This document shows, piece after piece, positions 48,191 to 63,000 of a stretch of DNA of 64,000 nt; the first letter of the stretch is position 1, and each line of letters opens with the position of its first letter. The position numbers and the translations under genes are program-made. Below the pieces are notes generated by a model. It was given only the letters and a program-made list of their open reading frames with translations. It made no database searches and was not told where the DNA came from. This DNA comes from Glandiceps talaboti (taxonomy: Eukaryota > Hemichordata > Enteropneusta > Spengelidae). The stretch covers positions 7,226,994 to 7,290,993 of the forward strand of contig NC_135552.1 of assembly GCF_964340395.1 (NCBI RefSeq), written 5' to 3'.

Positions 48191-51100
48191 ATAAAGCCTC
48201 GGTGGATCCCTGGTCAGAACTTCAACCTACTCAACGTCTGGTCTGTGTTGGCGTAACCCCAAGCTGGTACTAGGGATCGCAAGTTACGATGTCACTAACG
48301 AAATTTAAAAACCTCTGTGCTACATTTCGATGAAAAGATTATAACTAATCACATGAGTTTCTGAACCTGATATTTACTTTCAGGATGTGTGACCCTGAGG
48401 TCAATATATTTGTACCAATCTGCAACAGGTGGTTCTTTAATATCCATCAAATAAATACCAGGGTATTTGATGACCCCTAAGGTCAATATTTTGGTACCCA
48501 TTACCAGGTAAATACCAGGATATGTGACCCCTAAGGTCAATATGTCAGTGCAAAACAATAGGTGGCTCTTTAATAAGAATCGGGTTGATTTCGTCCTAAC
48601 TGCTTTTAGTTAATGTCCAAATATTTCATCACCTCTACACTACACATCACATCTTTTCTAAAAGGGAATTCTGGCTATACAAACAACGACGGTGCTCCAT
48701 CAGTCATTCTCATAACACGATGTGCGGAAGTTTGAGGAACTTTCTGCATGAATTAACATTTTCAGTAATATTGGGGCAATTAGTCGGATTTATCGAGTTT
48801 AGAAGAATCACACGTAGTATCGTCCATATCAGGGGGTTGTTTATAAATACGTCGTTAATCTTATTGCCGTTTTGAACTTCGATGACGAGAGTTTTTTGTT
48901 AAAAGTGGGAGTACTTCATTGGTGAAGGTCATTGATATTTCCATATCGTACTTTACTATCACTAGTACCATTGTAGAAATGTGCACTGTGATATTGTTGC
49001 CTCTTGATTCGCCTTCCTTCTGTTGTTGGATTTTCTACACCGTCGCTGACAGTATGGAATACCCGTCAAAATATCAATAATGGACCTTGTATACGACTGG
49101 TTTCTCAAACAAAGTATTTGAGCTGAAAGACGCTCTCAGTTGCAGTTTCTTGCTAATCTGCTATATTTGCCGAAATAATTTGATTTCTCTCCTCTCTCGG
49201 CTTGAATGATATGACTGTGTCTGTTTCATTGAGATTGATCTTTGTTTCGCTTCCTTCGTACGTTGCTATCTTGTTTTCGTTGGTTTTGGTGTATCATTTT
49301 CCACCTTATTTGAATCTTACGGCTTCCCACCAATGTAACTTAACAATGTCCGTTTTATTTATATTTTTGTCTTGTCGATGTCACCATTATATTTCTAAAT
49401 TCGTTGTATATAAGCGTGGGTGATAACGACGTAGTATACGCTAGAACACACTCACTTTCGACCACAGCACTCATACACAACACATGGTGAATTAAATAAG
49501 TCCGTGCAAAGTAACAACTTACAGTTTAATAGTTTGACATCAACAAGCACCTTCCTTTGGCTGAAAAATGAAGAAAACAGACAAGTATGCAAACGGAGTC
49601 AAAACCTGACCAGATGCCACTCTTTGATCAGTTTGTAAAATGCAGAGATACATTTACTTTTTCAATAACTGTCGTAGCTTTCCACCGCCGGACATTGTCC
49701 GTCACTAAACGTCATTACTGTACAGTACACTTTTTTGATCAACTTCCGTAGCTTTCCGCCACCCGTCATGTCCCTGTGCGTTACTAGCCATCATTGCCGT
49801 AAATACACTATTTCTACATACGTCTATGGTTTGTAGGAGGCCAGTTATGTATATAGAGACAAGTCAACTTGTGCGTCACCATATTCATGGTAAGCTTTGT
49901 TTAATGTGACCATGATTGGTATTTATTTGGATTTTTAATATATAAAGCAATTTTATCATGGCTTCCTACTTCCAACGTGAAACAGGATATGCCATGTCCT
50001 TGTTTGTAATTAATATGTGTGTAAAATGTTTTGTTATTGTACGTATTACATTTTACACATCTTTTAGCATTTTGTAATGTCATGAGTTACGAACACGGAC
50101 TTGGTCAATGTTAGATTGATTTTTCAAGTAGGAAGCCTTGGTAAAATTGTTTTATAAATTAAAAATCCAAAATAAATACCAAATCCTAATCCATATTGTC
50201 ACTTTAATATTTTTACTAGTATTTAGGGTGGGTGTCTTTGGATAACATGATGGTGAAATCCAGAATAAGTAAGCAGTAAGGGGGATGAGCCGTCTTTGGG
50301 CAATCAACATTCTGATAGTCTGAAAGTCTTGCTTTTTATTCGTGATTTTTTTTAACCAACTTCAGAAGTCATTTACCAAGTGCACATCCGAAAAATACCT
50401 TCAGCTTTGACGCAATAAAATACACTTCATAGCCAGATAATATGTACTGCATAATAGGATAAGAAAATTTATTTAAACCTGTTTTTTCTTTTGAAAAAAA
50501 AAATATTCAGTCTATTTCTCTTAATTCTGATATTCTAATACCATATTCAAGCATTGTAAGACTTTAAATTGTGTCTGTGGTTGTTTGATAGTTTATGCCT
50601 CTAAATATAGCTTCCCACATTGTCTTATTTTCAAAAACGTTGTCATCTTTGGAGATGTCACCTTCCAATCAGTAGCAATCACAGTGATAATTGTCTTTCT
50701 TCCAAAGCAAGATAGAAGGTGGCTGGCTAAGTACCTCTATGTATAGGTTAGAGCTCATTAAGAGACCTCCTTATGCATGTGAAATCCACATCCTTTGTAA
50801 AGTACTCGCATTTGGTGTGTTACTATAGTTGGTTATCACTATTATTTTAATGCATCATTGTACCATATAATATATATCCACTGTAGTGTAGGTGACAGAA
50901 GGGGTGGCTAAAATGATTCTGGCGTTTCGTTTGGCAGGTCTTAACATTTTTTGAGAGGAGATGGTCAAAAGAGCTACAATGTTTGTTTAATCGTAAATTG
51001 TGTATATTTCCTAACTCTAGAATTGATGGAAACCGATTGCCATACAGACAAATTGTAAGAGATAAAAATGACTGAATAAGTACTACATAAACTCAACTTG

Positions 51101-52200
51101 AAATGTTTTGCCATCATTATATATGGTTTGTTTTAACATCTTTGTCCATTTATAAGTTGTTTATCAAAAATATCCCTTTTCTCTGCTTACCTGGCCACCA
51201 AGTAGCTTTAGTTGTTTGTTTGATTTAAGACAGGACTTCTTGAGAAGGTAAATCATGAGGCAGAACTGTGTTTGCTAATCTGGACGTAAGGGGCGCCCTC
51301 ACACATCGGTCAGCCCTATTGAAGAGGGCGGAGCAACACGACGTATCTCACAGTCTATGCATATTTTCAATCACAATGACATATACCATCATGCAAATTG
51401 CAATGATGAGGACGAAGACATTTTTTTGCATAAATTATATAATAGCGATTATCGGAAGCATGTTACTAGTGTGTTGGGCAATACCACAAACATTATTCTA
51501 TAACCAGAAATATTGTTGTTAGTATATAAACCCATATTCTCTTCTGCTAAAATATCTCACAGAATACGGGTGGAAACACAGGGGGCTGTTATAAAGGCTT
51601 AGTTAGTTATGTTTATGAAAACAAACAAACACACACACACACAGAATTAAACCAACAACAACAAATGAATACTGACAAACATAAATAACAGCCAATCAAT
51701 ATCAATACACCATAGTGCCCATTTCGCACATAGGAAAACATTGTAATTCTTAATGCATAGAAACATTGTTGATATTAATTTGCAATTACTCTCTCTCTGT
51801 TGTTCATGTTTGTCAATATTTGTGTGTAGTTGTCTGCGTGTTTACGTAATCATAACTAATTTCGTCTAAGCCCCCTGTGGGAAGTGATGTTGTTCCACAC
51901 ACAAATAGTGCGATTTTCTCTACAGGGTACACGTGTGTACAATACAAAAAATAATGACTTTTATTTCCAAATGTCTGAATACAAGTAATACATTGTAATG
52001 TATACCACAGTTACAAACTAATCACACATACAGATCATACATACATGTAGGTAAAGATACAGTTACGATGAATCACTTAAAAATATTGTACAAGTCTTCA
52101 CAGAAGACACAGACCCCCCCCCCCCACCACCACCCTGAAATACTTTACTTCTATGTGACTGAATGGAGACATGATTTATAAGAAATTGGTGGCAACAAAT
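48191..52200. other. No gene recognised
   Basis: AT-rich, with short tandem phrases at 48370-48560 (TGTGACCCCTAAGGTCAATA-like, about 3 copies). The other frames show no domain. A (CA)n patch lies near 51628-51645. Confidence 0.5.
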
Positions 52201-53010
52201 ACTACAAAGTGTCTGATAATGCAGGAAACTGCTGATAATTGAACCTGAAGATCAGTCAAGGTCAAAGGTCAATGTCTCAAAAGAAAGTTTAAACCTGGAA
52301 ATATGGGGTAGACACTTGAATGTAGTAGTCTCTATTAACATTTTTGAGTTATGTGGTAAATCATGACTGTTCAATATAAATATGGCTACCATTGAGTAAA
52401 AAGTGATGACATGTCTATAGACATTATCTAAAAGATGTTAGCCACACATAATTGCAACAAGAAAGCTTGCATTTGATTATATGGGGTTAGACACTTGAAT
52501 TGAGTCTATGACAGTAATACATAGTAATTTTTTACTACAAATATGGCTGCCATTCAGTAAAAATCACATAAACACCAAAAATAATGCTTGTGTATAGTTC
52601 TTTTCTTCATATTACTTGTAAACATGATTTAAAAGAAATCGGCAAAGTGCACACACTACAATGAATCTTTGATACGCAGGAATTGGCTTGATTTTGATAA
52701 TTCACCCTGAAGGTCAAGGTCTTCAAAGATAGCTTACATCTCATAATATGGTTTCTTGAGTTATGCATTAAATATTGATTTTTAAGTGCAAATATGGCCG
52801 CCATGCAGTGATATTTGCATATATCAAAACAGAAATTGACTTGCACATGTCCTATATATGGTATGTCACCTTTGTGTCCAGTTTGAAAAAAAATCAGATA
52901 TTGCATGTCTGAGAAATGACATATTACGGAGAGAAGGATGGACACGCACAGACAGACGGATGGACAAAGCCCATTGCAGTAGCCTCCCATGTTGTGGTGG
53001 GGGATGGGCT
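52200..53010 (+). repeat. Dispersed repeat with hairpin G tail, copy 2
   Basis: Related to 36400-36770; it also contains internally repeated blocks (GGTTAGACACTTGAAT-like and CAAATATGGCTGCCATTCAG-like). It ends GACAGACGGATGGA ... GTGGGGGATGGGCTAAAA. Minus-strand frames over it are not genes. Confidence 0.75.
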
Positions 53011-54084
53011 AAAAAAGTTACATTTCTATGTTATGGAAAATTTAGCCAAAAGAGTATTGCACAAAATCATTTGCTACAGTGTTCGGTTTTTTGGGGGGGT
53101 TTTGGCAACTCAAGATAATCACTTGGTATTTTTAGACATAAAATTTATCTGACTTCCAAAGGTACTTTACAAGTGGTTCTCTAGCCAAATTATGGTAGAA
53201 CATATGGAAATCTATAAGTGTTACAACTTTTCTCCCCTCTGTTACTGGGGCTCTTGAAAATTAACAAAATACAAAAAATCAATTTTATCATTTGGTGAGT
53301 GCAAGTCAGTGGTTATGACTGCTACATTTTAAAAAAGTCATTCAACAATATAAGATTAATTAGTGATGGCTGCAAGTAGGCATGATGACTGACGGCACCT
53401 ACAATGATAAATCACTTTAGTTGAGAAAGAACATGTCATAAATGCTGAAAGAAGCTTTACTTTGGTCACTGAAATTATGAGTATAACAAACAAATAAATC
53501 AATTTTATCCATCTAAAATGCCATTTTGAAAATAAATTTACGGCAAAATCTATTGATGATGAATTGTAAATATGCAAATGGTGAAGTTAAAGGCAAGGGA
53601 TTCGATTGAAGGTTCTCGCATGAATGTGAACATGTCAGTCAGTGCAGCCAAAAAGGATTATACATTGGTTCTGGGTCAACTTTTTCTATATAGTTCTGAC
53701 AGAAAACTGTCACATCTAAATTATAATCCTTATCTGATCACTACCTACACTATAGTATACATATAATAGAAACAACGACATTTACAGACTAAATATTTCT
53801 GAGATACAACACTTAGAAAATGCTTGTCTTGACTCAAAGAATCAAAATTTACATTTTGATGGAATATTTTAACTTTAAAAAGATAACTAACACACAAAAG
53901 GCTGAAATATTCACCGTATTTAAGTTCCATGCACATATTGCTTTAAATTCTAAAGACCATCACTGGAAAACATATAACGTCCTTATCAGCCATTTAATTT
54001 TTATCAAAGACTGACATTTGAAATAAATCCTGTATTTACAGCATATATATATACTTGAACATATCTTGGACTTTTTCTATGTTA

Positions 54085-54390
54085 AACTATTAATAATAAT
54101 AATATAATAATAATCTTTATTTGTCCAAATAAATTCGGAAATTTGTTGAATGGTCGCCGCAAGAGCAGCGCCCTAGTGCCCTAGTGTTGAAGAAGCAGGA
54201 GGAAACCGGAGTGCCCGGGGAAAACCTGCGTTGTTCGGCAGGGTCAAACTGAGCATCACCCTTCTTACATGCAGACCTAGTTAAATTTTAAATCAAACCC
54301 AGCCAACACCAGGCGGGTTCGAACCCAGACTGCAGAGGTAAGAGGCGTACGAGCTAACCGCTCGGTACGAGCTAACCGCTCGGCCACCGA
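54085..54390 (-). mobile_element. tRNA-derived SINE
   Basis: On the minus strand the 5' head has TGGCCGAGCGGTTAGC (54371-54386), an A box as in Leu/Ser tRNAs, and GGGTTCGAACCCG (54314-54326), a perfect B box. A central body (about 54180-54240, GAGGAAACCGGAGTGCCCGG on the plus strand) and an AAT-rich 3' tail (54085-54115) follow. The A-box segment is tandemly duplicated once. Pol III transcription is expected for such an element. Confidence 0.8.
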
Positions 54391-54904
54391 CAACCCAAAA
54401 GGTTATTAACCATTAAACTGACATGTTTTCAGGTCTGGTAGCATCGGCATTTCATTGTTAAGTATGCATTGGTCCTCCGAGAATGATACCATCTTCTCCA
54501 ATTGCAGTCTCTACTATGATTTTCTGAAGACTCCCCCACAAAAAACAGGACCTTAAACTTAAGAAATTCTCAACGCCTAGGTTGAGTTGAACAAGATGTT
54601 AAAGTGAAATTATAATATGAGATTTGAATACAGAAACGTTGAGGAAAATCTACATGTGTAAGCATTGTGGAGAGGATATAGTTGAAATCTGCATGGAGGT
54701 TCTACATTATGTAATGAGTGTATGGAAGTGATAGTGTATAAGGGTGATATATTAGATGACTGAAGGCGGTGGATATATTCTGTATGGTCCCAAGTATTAA
54801 CTTTTTCCCACACATCTACAATCAAAATTTCCAATTCCATGAATTTTACACAGCCCACATTTGGAGCAAGACTTTACAAGAGAAATGTGTTTCATACATC
54901 AGGA

Positions 54905-55322
54905 GGTGTGTAAATGTATACAGCATGATAGGGTGGAGGTTGGGTGTTAATGTGTACAGTGTGGTGGGGTGGAGATTGGATGTAAATGTGGGTGATATGT
55001 TGGTTGATGACAGGAAGTGGTAGGGTCGAGGTTGGGTCATATGTTGGTTGAAGACAGGAATGGTGGGATGGAGGTTGGATGATATGTTGGTTGACGACAG
55101 GAAGTGGTAGGGTGGAGGTTGGTTGATATGTTGGTTGACGACAGGAAGTGGTGGGGTGGAGGTTGGGTCATATGTTGGTTGATGACAGGAAGTGGTAGGA
55201 TGGCGATTGGGTGATATGTTAATTGATGACAGGAAGTGGTGGGGTGGAGGTTGGGTGATATGTTAATTGACAACAGGAAGTGGTGGGTTGGAGGTTGGGT
55301 GATATGTTGGTTGACGACTGGA
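54905..55322. repeat. Minisatellite, 44-bp unit, about 9 copies
   Basis: Unit GATATGTTGGTTGACGACAG followed by GAAGTGGTGGGGTGGAGGTTGGGT. Copies differ by point changes. The minus-strand Pro/His/Ser-rich frame is a by-product. It lies about 400 bp past the stop codon of the PNKD-like gene and may be in its 3' UTR. Confidence 0.93.
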
Positions 55323-55727
55323 AATGCAAATAAGAAGTACAATATGAAAAAAAATATTTCTCTTGTGATCTATGACAAAAATGTTAGATGTCAATCATTT
55401 TCATTAGTTAGAAATTAGGATAATGACTTACAACTGATGTATTACTATCTTTAAAACAAGGAAGAATTCCCACATTGTTATTTTCATGAGTTTTTCCCAT
55501 TCTGTGCAACATCAGAGTTTATCTGTAACTCTCCCCATCATTGTATTTGATTTCTAAAACAAGCTATGATACATAGATAACTTGGGCCACCAGTGTTCTA
55601 CAGTCATATGCAAAAAATTAAGGATGGAATTTTGAACATCAGATTCTCATTCTTCGATTGTGTATGACTATAAATCAGCAAGTTAAAAAATCAACCAATG
55701 ATAGTGTAAAGCACCAGATGATGACTT

Positions 55728-55901
55728 CTATAGTCTATATGACTGTCTATCTTTGGCAAGTCGAACGGCAGCTAGTGTGTCACTTCTCAGCTTCTGTTGA
55801 TCTCCCAAATCTGATTTTATTCCCATCTTACTTTGAATGTTGGAATAAGCTGTCCTGAGGAATGGATTGTAGGTCTTCTCTTCACCAATACTAGATGGAC
55901 A
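55728..55901 (-). CDS. PNKD-like gene, last coding exon
   Basis: Acceptor TTGTCTATCAG. Encodes CPSSIGEEKTYNPFLRTAYS and a tail of basic and hydrophobic residues ending RQSYRL, stop TAG. Phase 0 start. Open frame extends upstream to 55922 on the minus strand, but that part is intron. Confidence 0.9.
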   Translation of the reverse strand, partial: CPSSIGEEKTYNPFLRTAYSNIQSKMGIKSDLGDQQKLRSDTLAAVRLAKDRQSYRL

Positions 55902-58900
55902 CTGATAGACAAACAAAAACATATCAAGCGTTTATTTTGGAAATCAAAGCTTTTAGCGGTAATACAATGTTTCACATTGTTTATTATCAAGCAATAACCC
56001 TGTCATCTAAGACAACTTACAATGTATATGTACAAGGCATTCAGACTGAGGGAAAATATTTCACTGTGTGATAGATTACTATACTGAAATGCACTGTCCA
56101 CTCTTTCCCCAGCAGGAGATTTAGCTAGATTTTCAGAAGATAATGTTCATTTGACTATACAAGGAGAGAGATAGATAGTAGAAAAATCAAACCCAAGTGT
56201 AGCATCTAGACTAACAGACTCTATTATACTTCATACTTTGACATACATCATAGTTACAATGATTTCACATAATTATAAGATATGTTGTACACTGACACAA
56301 TGACATCATAGTTACAATGATTTCACATAATTATTATAAGATATGTTGTACACTGACACAATGACAACATAGTTAGTGATTTCATTAATTATAAGATATG
56401 TTGTACACTGACACAATGACATCATAGTTACAGTGATTTCATATAATTATACGATATGTTGTACACTGACACAGTGACATCATAGTTATAGTGATTTTAT
56501 ATAATTATAAGATATGTTGTACATTGACACAATGACATCATAGTTACAGTGATTTCATATAATTATAAGATATGTTGTACACTGACACAATGACATCATA
56601 GTTACAGTGATTTCATATAATTATAAGATATGTTGTACACTGACACAATGACATCATAGTTACAGTGATTTTATATAATTATAAGATATGTTGTACACTG
56701 ACACAATGACATCATAGTTACAGTGATTTCATATAATTATAAGATATGTTGTACACTGACACAATGACATCATAGTTATAGTGATTTTATATAATTATAA
56801 GATATGTTGTACACTGACATCATAGTTACAGTGATTTCACATAATTATAAGATATGTTGTACAATGACATCATAGTTACAGTGATTTCATATAATTATAA
56901 GATATGTTGTACACTGACACAATGACATCATAGTTACAGTGATTTTATATAATTATAAGATATGTTGTACACTGACATCATAGTTACAGTGATTTCATAT
57001 AATTATAAGATATGTTGTACAATGACATCATAGTTACAGTGATTTCATATAATTATAAGATATGTTGTACACTGACACAATGACATCATAGTTACAGTGA
57101 TTTCATATAATTATAAGATATGTTGTACACTGACACAATGACATCATAGTTACAGTGATTTCATATAATTATAAGATATGTTGTACACTGACACAATGAC
57201 ATCATAGTTACAGTGGTTTCATATAATTATACGATATGTTGTACACTGACACAATGACATCATAGTTACAGTGATTTCATATAATTATAAGATATGTTGT
57301 ACACTGACACAATGACATCATAGTTACAGTGGTTTCATATAATTATACGATATGTTGTACACTGACACAATGACATCATAGTTACAGTGATTTCATATAA
57401 TTATAAGATATGTTGTACACTGACACAATGACATCATGGTTACAATGATTTCATATAATTATAAGATATGTTGTACACTGACACAATGACATCATAGTTA
57501 CAGTGATTTCATATAATTATAAGATATGTTGTACACTGACACAATGACATCATGGTTACAATGATTTCATATAATTATAAGATATGTTGTACACTGACAC
57601 AATGACATCATAGTTACAGTGATTTCATATAATTATAAGATATGTTGTACACTGACACAATGACATCATAGTTACAGTGATTTCATATAACTGTACGATA
57701 TGTTGTATACTGACACAATGACATCATAGTTACAGTGATTACATATAATTATACAATATGCTGTACACTGACACAATGACATCATAGTTACAGTGATTTC
57801 ATATAATTGTACGATATGCTGTACACTGACACAATGACATCATAGTTACAGTGATTTCATATAATTATAAGATGTGTTGTACACTGACACAATGACATCA
57901 TAGTTACAGTGATTTCATATAATTATAAGATGTGTTGTACACTGACACAATGACATCATAGTTACAGTGATTTCATATAATTATAAGATATGTTGTATAC
58001 TGACACAATGACATCATAGTTACAGTGATTTCATATAATTATAAGATATGTTGTATACTGACACAATGACATCATAGTTACAGTGATTTCATATAATTAT
58101 AAGATGTGTTGTACACTGACACAATGACATCATAGTTACAGTGATTTCATATAATTATACGATATGTTGTACACTGACACAATGACATTATAGTTACAGT
58201 GATTTCATATAATTATAAGATATGTTGTACACTGACACAATGACATCATAGTTACAGTGATTTCATATAATTATAAGATATGTTGTACACTGACACAATG
58301 ACATCATAGTTACAGTGATTTCATATAATTATAAGATATGTTGTACACTGACACAATGACATCATAGTTACAGTGATTTCACATAATTATAAGATATGTT
58401 GTACACTGACACAATGACATCATAGTTACAGTGATTTCATATAATTATACGATATGTTGTACACTGACACAATGACATCATAAGAGAAACATAGTTATAT
58501 TTCACAACCATGGTAATTTAAAATACCAGAGAACGTTGACGTTTCGACTACCATGGTATGTAAAATTACCGTGGTTGTGAAATATAACTATGTTTCTCAA
58601 GATATTGTCCAACCTGATGAAACTATTCACGAATGACATCATAGTTAACTTACTGTCATAATTCTACCTTTCCTCTTCTCTGCTACCCACCTCAATTTAT
58701 TCTACATTGGACAAAAATTAACATCAAATCAAATCAAATCAGATCAAATCAAATCAAATGTTAGGGTGTGATTAAATCATTTATGTATAAATTAAGAAAA
58801 TATGGTCTCTGATTTGTGAACTACTCATAAAAAGAGTTTAATCCTTGTTACCTGCAATAGAATTTGACCACCTAGGTGAGTCACAAAAATAAAAATTATT

Positions 58901-60042
58901 TGATTCATGTCAACTCTATGACTTCTGCACCACTTGCACAATCAATTTTGACACTTTAGCGTGAAATAAAATGCTATTACTGGTACTGAGAATAAGTCCA
59001 CCTTCTTGTTCAATTCTAGCATAGGTTAAAATGCTATTACAGGTACTGAGAATAAGTCAACCTTCTTGTTCAATTCTAGCATAGGTTAAAATGCTATTGC
59101 AGGTACTGAGAATAAGTCAACCTTCTTGTTCTATTTTGACCCTCTAGAATGAGGTAAAATGCTATTACAGGTACTGAGAATAAGTCCACCTTCTTGTTCT
59201 ATTTTGACCCTCTAGAATGATGTAAAATGTTATTACAGGTATTGAGAATAAGTCCACCTTCTTGTTCTATTTTGACCCTCTAGAATGAGGTAAAATGCTA
59301 TTACAGGTATTGAGAATAAGTCAATCTGCTTGTTCAATTCTAGTATGAGGTAAAATGTTTTAATTACATGTACTGAGAATAAGTCCACCTTTTCGTTCAA
59401 TGTTAGCATGACGTAAAATGCTATTACAGGTATTGAGAATAAGTCAACTTCCTTGTTCTATTTTGACCCCCTAGCACAGGGTAAAATGCTATTACAGGTA
59501 CTGAGAATATTAAGTCATCCTTCTATTTTGACCCCCTAGCATAGGGTAAAGAGCCATTAAAGGTATCAAGAATTAATAACCCATGTGCCTAATATCACAA
59601 AGTTCAGCTGATAAATTACCAATGGTGAGCAACAATTCATCTTTATAACAAGTCAACAAGCTGTGCATGTCAAATAAACTGTTTGCTTGCTTCACCACTA
59701 GGTGGCGCTATTGCAATGAAGGGGTTATCATAATATCAACAAGCACACATACAGTCTGGAACAGTGAGAAAGAGCACAGAACTACAATTGCCTGATATGT
59801 GTATTGTTGGTTATACCATGATCATAATTATATTTGTTATTGTTACCATCAACATCATCATCAACATCATCATCATCATATCATCACTAAGTCGTCTTTC
59901 TTCATCATTGTCATCGTCATCTAATCGCTGTTGTCATCGTCATCATCATCATCATCATCATCATCTAATCATCATCATCTAATCATCATCATCATCATCA
60001 CCACCACCAAATCCATCATCATCATCATCATCATCATCATCT

Positions 60043-60073
<31 letters not shown>

Positions 60074-63000
60074 TAATCATCATACTTTTGAACAGACATT
60101 TTCAAGGATACTAATAAATAAATACAACAAATACCTTTAAATCTTCATTGTCTGGATCTACATTGGATGCAAACTTCAAGTCATCCCTTGCATACTCATG
60201 GCCTATTTTAAAAGAAAAAAGATAAGAAATTCATGACTGAAATTTAACACATCAAATGACAACATACAACAGTCATAGAGTTCATTTGTTACAGAGGTAT
60301 TAACCTATGCAAGACAAATTAAACAGTCTTATAACATTTACCCAGTTTGCTTATCCATCAACTTTATTTATAGGGACCCTGGTGAAACCTCCGGGAATCA
60401 GCTCAAATTTATTGGGGAACCCTGGTGAAACCTCTGGGAATCAGCTCAAATTTATAGGGGAACCCTGGTGAAAGGTTCTGGGAATCAACTCAAATTTATA
60501 GGGGAACCCTGGTGAAAGGCTCTGGGAATCTGCTCAAATTTATAGTGGAATCCTGCTAAAAGGGTCTGACAATTAAATTTACGATAGCACTTACTGACCT
60601 TAATTTAAATGAAAACAGTGTCACCTACAATTTAGAAAGTATTCTTGTGATACAGTCCTGTGGGAACCAGTGCAAATTGACATTTAGTAACATGTATCTA
60701 TGACGACACTAAAGTCTACATACAGTCAGTGTTTTTCATAAGCAGGTAAAATCTACCACAGTTCCCCTGGCAATTTCCCGACATTCCCCACCAAAATTGT
60801 GATACATAGTATGGAAAGATTTGCAAATTTTACCAGATTTCCATCCTCTGTTACCATGGTACCCAGCCTCCCAGGCCTTACAAAAAACATTACAACAGTA
60901 CCAATTGATGTACTAACGTATGCAGTCCATGTAGTATCCTCATTACTATTGCAAACCAAAGTAATTATGGTATGTAATAACCTCCTGCTAGACATGATCT
61001 CTGATGACATCATACTTCCATCACTATGCCAAATACCTTATTTGGCACGTGTTTGTTGCGGACTATATCTCACAAAATTAAAGCAAAAAATAAATTCAAC
61101 ATTTGTCCTGTAAGTTTTTTTCTACATTTCAATCAGACCAAAATATTTTAATATCTTACTGGATCTAAATTGGGCATACTACATTTCTACACATTTGGTG
61201 ATAATATGTACATTTTTTACAATTATAACTTAAGAAAATACTTTCATGTAAGTGTTCACTGGTTCCGCCTGATACAACCATGCATACTCAAAGACTAATT
61301 TCCACTAACTACCATACACCACTGAGAAACTTGACATGCTACACTTTAAGATAGCAAGATTGAATTAATACAGTTTCTTGCGGCACTTTGTCTATGAAAT
61401 TAACTAACGTTGCACCATGAAGCACAAATCAAAACATTGGGACCTGTGTTTCTGCGTCTAGTTGTACTTAATTTCATTTAGACAAAATTTGGCAAGAAAT
61501 TCTGATCTTGCTATCTTAAAGTGTAGCATGTGCAGTATTTTTATTGGATTTTGTGTGGTTTCTGATTTCATGAAACAGAGTCAGTGAACATCAATTTGAG
61601 TGAATTTGAGGACAGTGTACGACAGTTTGGAAAATGATCATTATCTGATAGGAGAATCTGATTGAATCCTGTAATCACTACGAGAAAAATTTGTGATTTT
61701 TCAGTCTACATCTAGTTACTCATTCAAAGACTAATTTCCACTAACTACCAGACTGAAACATTGTATTCATGTACCAGAAGACGCTTTATTCAATTTTTAT
61801 TTTTTTTCCAGCAAAGTAAGCGAAAAATAGTTTTAAATAAATTCCCATGTTTATAGTCCTTTGCAATACAAAATACCCCATTATTCTAGGATGTCTAAAA
61901 TATTATACATACAATGCACCTGTAGTTTTAATGAAAGGTGAAAAAATGTCATATTATCCATTCAATGTAATATTGTACGTTAATATTTTCATCATTTTGC
62001 AGCTAAAACAGTGAACCTGACAAGTGAAATAATTGAGTACAGGGCAGATGTCAATGAAATCTCAAAATAAGGCGACTTGCGTTTAGGTATTAAAGATGTC
62101 AGACAAGATAAGCTAGATCACAAAGATCGTCTTTCCAAGTAAATCTGGAAAAGTGAGACCAATTTAGTTGTAATTAGAGCAGATCATATTTCTGACATTT
62201 TAGCTATTCCATGGTTTAATGGTTACTTCAAAAGCTGTACAACAGCTAAACTGTAGAGGCATGATGTATGAGATAATTAGAAACCGGACAGTCTCCCCCT
62301 ATATTTTACTCCTTTCAGCCACGGAAAAATGTTCTATCAAAGGACTTGTCACTATGAGTCAAACATGAGCCACAAAATTCTGATGTCAGAATATAAAACT
62401 GAAGAAGAAGGATCCACACATGGCTAACAAAAATTGTGTGGTACCGATTACGCCCAAATGGGGTAGGTAGTTTTTTTATTTTATTTTTTTTATATACATT
62501 TTTTCATATATGAGTGTCTAGTTCAGGTAGTTATGTTTTCCGTTATTTTCCATATGGCCTCTGTGTAATTGGTTTCTTCTCATCAGATGTACAGCGATTA
62601 CAGACTGGGAGAACCGTTTTATATTGTCTTTTTCAATTGATATTAGTTTCTGCATCCACTATTTTTTTCGAGACTTCACAGTTATCGTGATTTTTTTTTC
62701 TTGAATACATAAAGAAAAGTTTAGAGTTGGCAGTGAAAACTAGGTGGGGTCAGGTAACCGGAACCAAACAATTTTTTTTAGTCCTAACTGTAATTTGAGG
62801 GAAAAACAGTAAAAATAAAAGCAATTGTAAAATTAATGTTATGTCTCATTATTCAAACACCACAGAACCAGACATACAGCGTCATAATGCAGAACAGCTT
62901 GAGTATAAATTCTATACTTTCTGTTTGAAAGTGTACAACTTGGTTTTATGTGTAGTATACTGAATATTTCTTTTCTATCCACCTGCCGCAATTTGTTTTC

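Noticed and set aside
54846-55342. Pro/His/Ser-rich minus-strand frames
   Set aside because: They follow the 44-bp minisatellite; periodicity is that of the repeat, and no start context or neighbouring exon supports a gene.
58484-58620. Third hammerhead ribozyme candidate
   Set aside because: GAAA plus a stem III-like segment is on the minus strand, but CTGATGA (58615) is on the plus strand; the core is not complete on either strand.
58640-58666. Alternative donor GTAGAA at the 48-nt exon of the PNKD-like gene
   Set aside because: It leaves phase 1 while the next exon needs phase 0 to read CPSSIGEE; the GTAAGT donor 15 nt further keeps the frame.
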